Source: Xiphydria camelus
Taxonomy: Eukaryota > Arthropoda > Insecta > Hymenoptera > Xiphydriidae
Length of the DNA: 64,000 nucleotides
Assembly (NCBI GenBank): GCA_963678675.1
Contig: OY783194.1
Coordinates: forward strand, 16,731,370-16,795,369
Direction of reading: 5' to 3'
The notes beneath the pieces are model-generated. The model did no database searches. It saw only the letters and a program-made list of their open reading frames with translations, and was not told the DNA's origin. The position numbers were made by a program, and so were the translations under genes. Below are positions 63,801-64,000 of this stretch, one piece after another (position 1 is the first letter of the stretch; each line of letters begins with the position of its first letter).

Positions 63801-64000
63801 CATAGTGGTTAAAGTCAGGTATTCGTGTCTGATATATTAAGCCATAGGAAGGTTACAGATACGGATACAGAAATATTACATACAGAATAAAATCAACGTT
63901 GTAATTTGAAACGTTTTTGTATTCACTTAGACTCTCTATTAACGCACTTGTATTCGCATTTACAATCCTCCTATAAATTAATTTATTATATCCAAACTTG
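57803..64000. repeat. Higher-order satellite, 1690-bp period, each unit two palindromes
   Basis: 'ctgtaacctttatatgg' starts at 59701, 61391 and 63081, giving a period of exactly 1690. Adjacent regular units are almost identical. Each has a palindrome of about 740 bases (59720-60462: 'aatatatcagacacaag' to reversed 'ctgatatatt') and one of about 950 bases (60462-61410: 'gccataggaaggttacag' to reversed 'ctgtaacctttatatgg'). Both centres share 'ctgtataccaaatatttg' and 'acaattatttagcaatt'. The first copy (57803-59720) is longer because of extra sequence. The array runs out of the window. No gene is present. Confidence 0.95.
57967..58114. mobile_element. Fold-back MITE in the first satellite copy
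   Basis: AAGGCCATCACACGTGAAAA... and the reverse form about 65-base arms, with a loop near 58030-58050. Other satellite copies read straight through this place ('tcagttactacttcacgc'). So this insertion is specific to one unit and gives the exact empty site. Confidence 0.88.

Noticed and set aside
57803..64000. Gene family or large noncoding gene in the repeated units
   Set aside because: No long frames, and identity is uniform across the unit including palindromic halves. It behaves as a satellite.
1..64000. Bacterial or phage origin
   Set aside because: No ribosome binding sites, operons or prokaryotic genes. Introns, LTR and non-LTR elements, and THAP domains indicate a eukaryote.

Overview
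The window looks like a transposon-dense stretch of an AT-rich arthropod nuclear genome, most likely an insect and perhaps an ant, bee or wasp. It has no operons, ribosome binding sites or tRNA clusters. Most coding capacity belongs to eukaryotic mobile elements: R1-like and other non-LTR elements, Ty3/gypsy, BEL/Pao, Helitron and Helentron, P element, and TTAA- and TA-target MITEs. The order-level guess is inference from the mix of families.

Layout. 1-841 is a large inverted duplication of the cysteine-rich 3' end of a transposon gene. 889-1537 is a TTAA MITE. 2370-2674 holds two spliced exons resembling the N-terminus of carnitine O-acetyltransferase, the only probable host gene piece. 2709-5335 is an element with TATAACGAC-type ends carrying THAP and SWIM-finger gene fragments, split by a Helitron (3184-4794). 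5533-12159 is a minus-strand R1-like non-LTR element with a 13-bp target duplication and a tRNA-like sequence at its 3' end. 12376-13098 is another TTAA MITE. 13210-16424 is a cut-and-paste transposon whose transposase gene is broken by two nested MITEs. 16759-18682 is a near-perfect 1.9-kb palindrome. 20696 to about 30731 is a second minus-strand non-LTR element, split by a Ty3/gypsy element (22670-28725) that itself holds a TA-target MITE.

30735-33420 is a mosaic of mariner, repeat and Helentron pieces. From 33344 to about 45005 a minus-strand Helentron (N-terminal domain, HUH Rep, Pif1-type helicase, endonuclease) is split by a P-element-like transposon (37471-43598). 45005-48165 holds a tandem duplication with a built-in empty/filled MITE site, old gene fragments, a perfect hairpin MITE and a dispersed repeat. 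50961-55490 is a BEL/Pao polyprotein gene with three in-frame stops. 56100-56570 is a gypsy integrase relic. From about 57800 to the window end is a satellite with a 1690-bp period, each unit built from two imperfect palindromes.

The genes do not form a host pathway. The window records successive insertions: MITEs into gypsy, gypsy into a LINE, P element into Helentron, Helitron into a THAP element, MITEs into a transposase. Nearly all coding sequences are broken by stops, frameshifts or deletions. Several nested insertions can be resolved to the base because removing them closes a reading frame.
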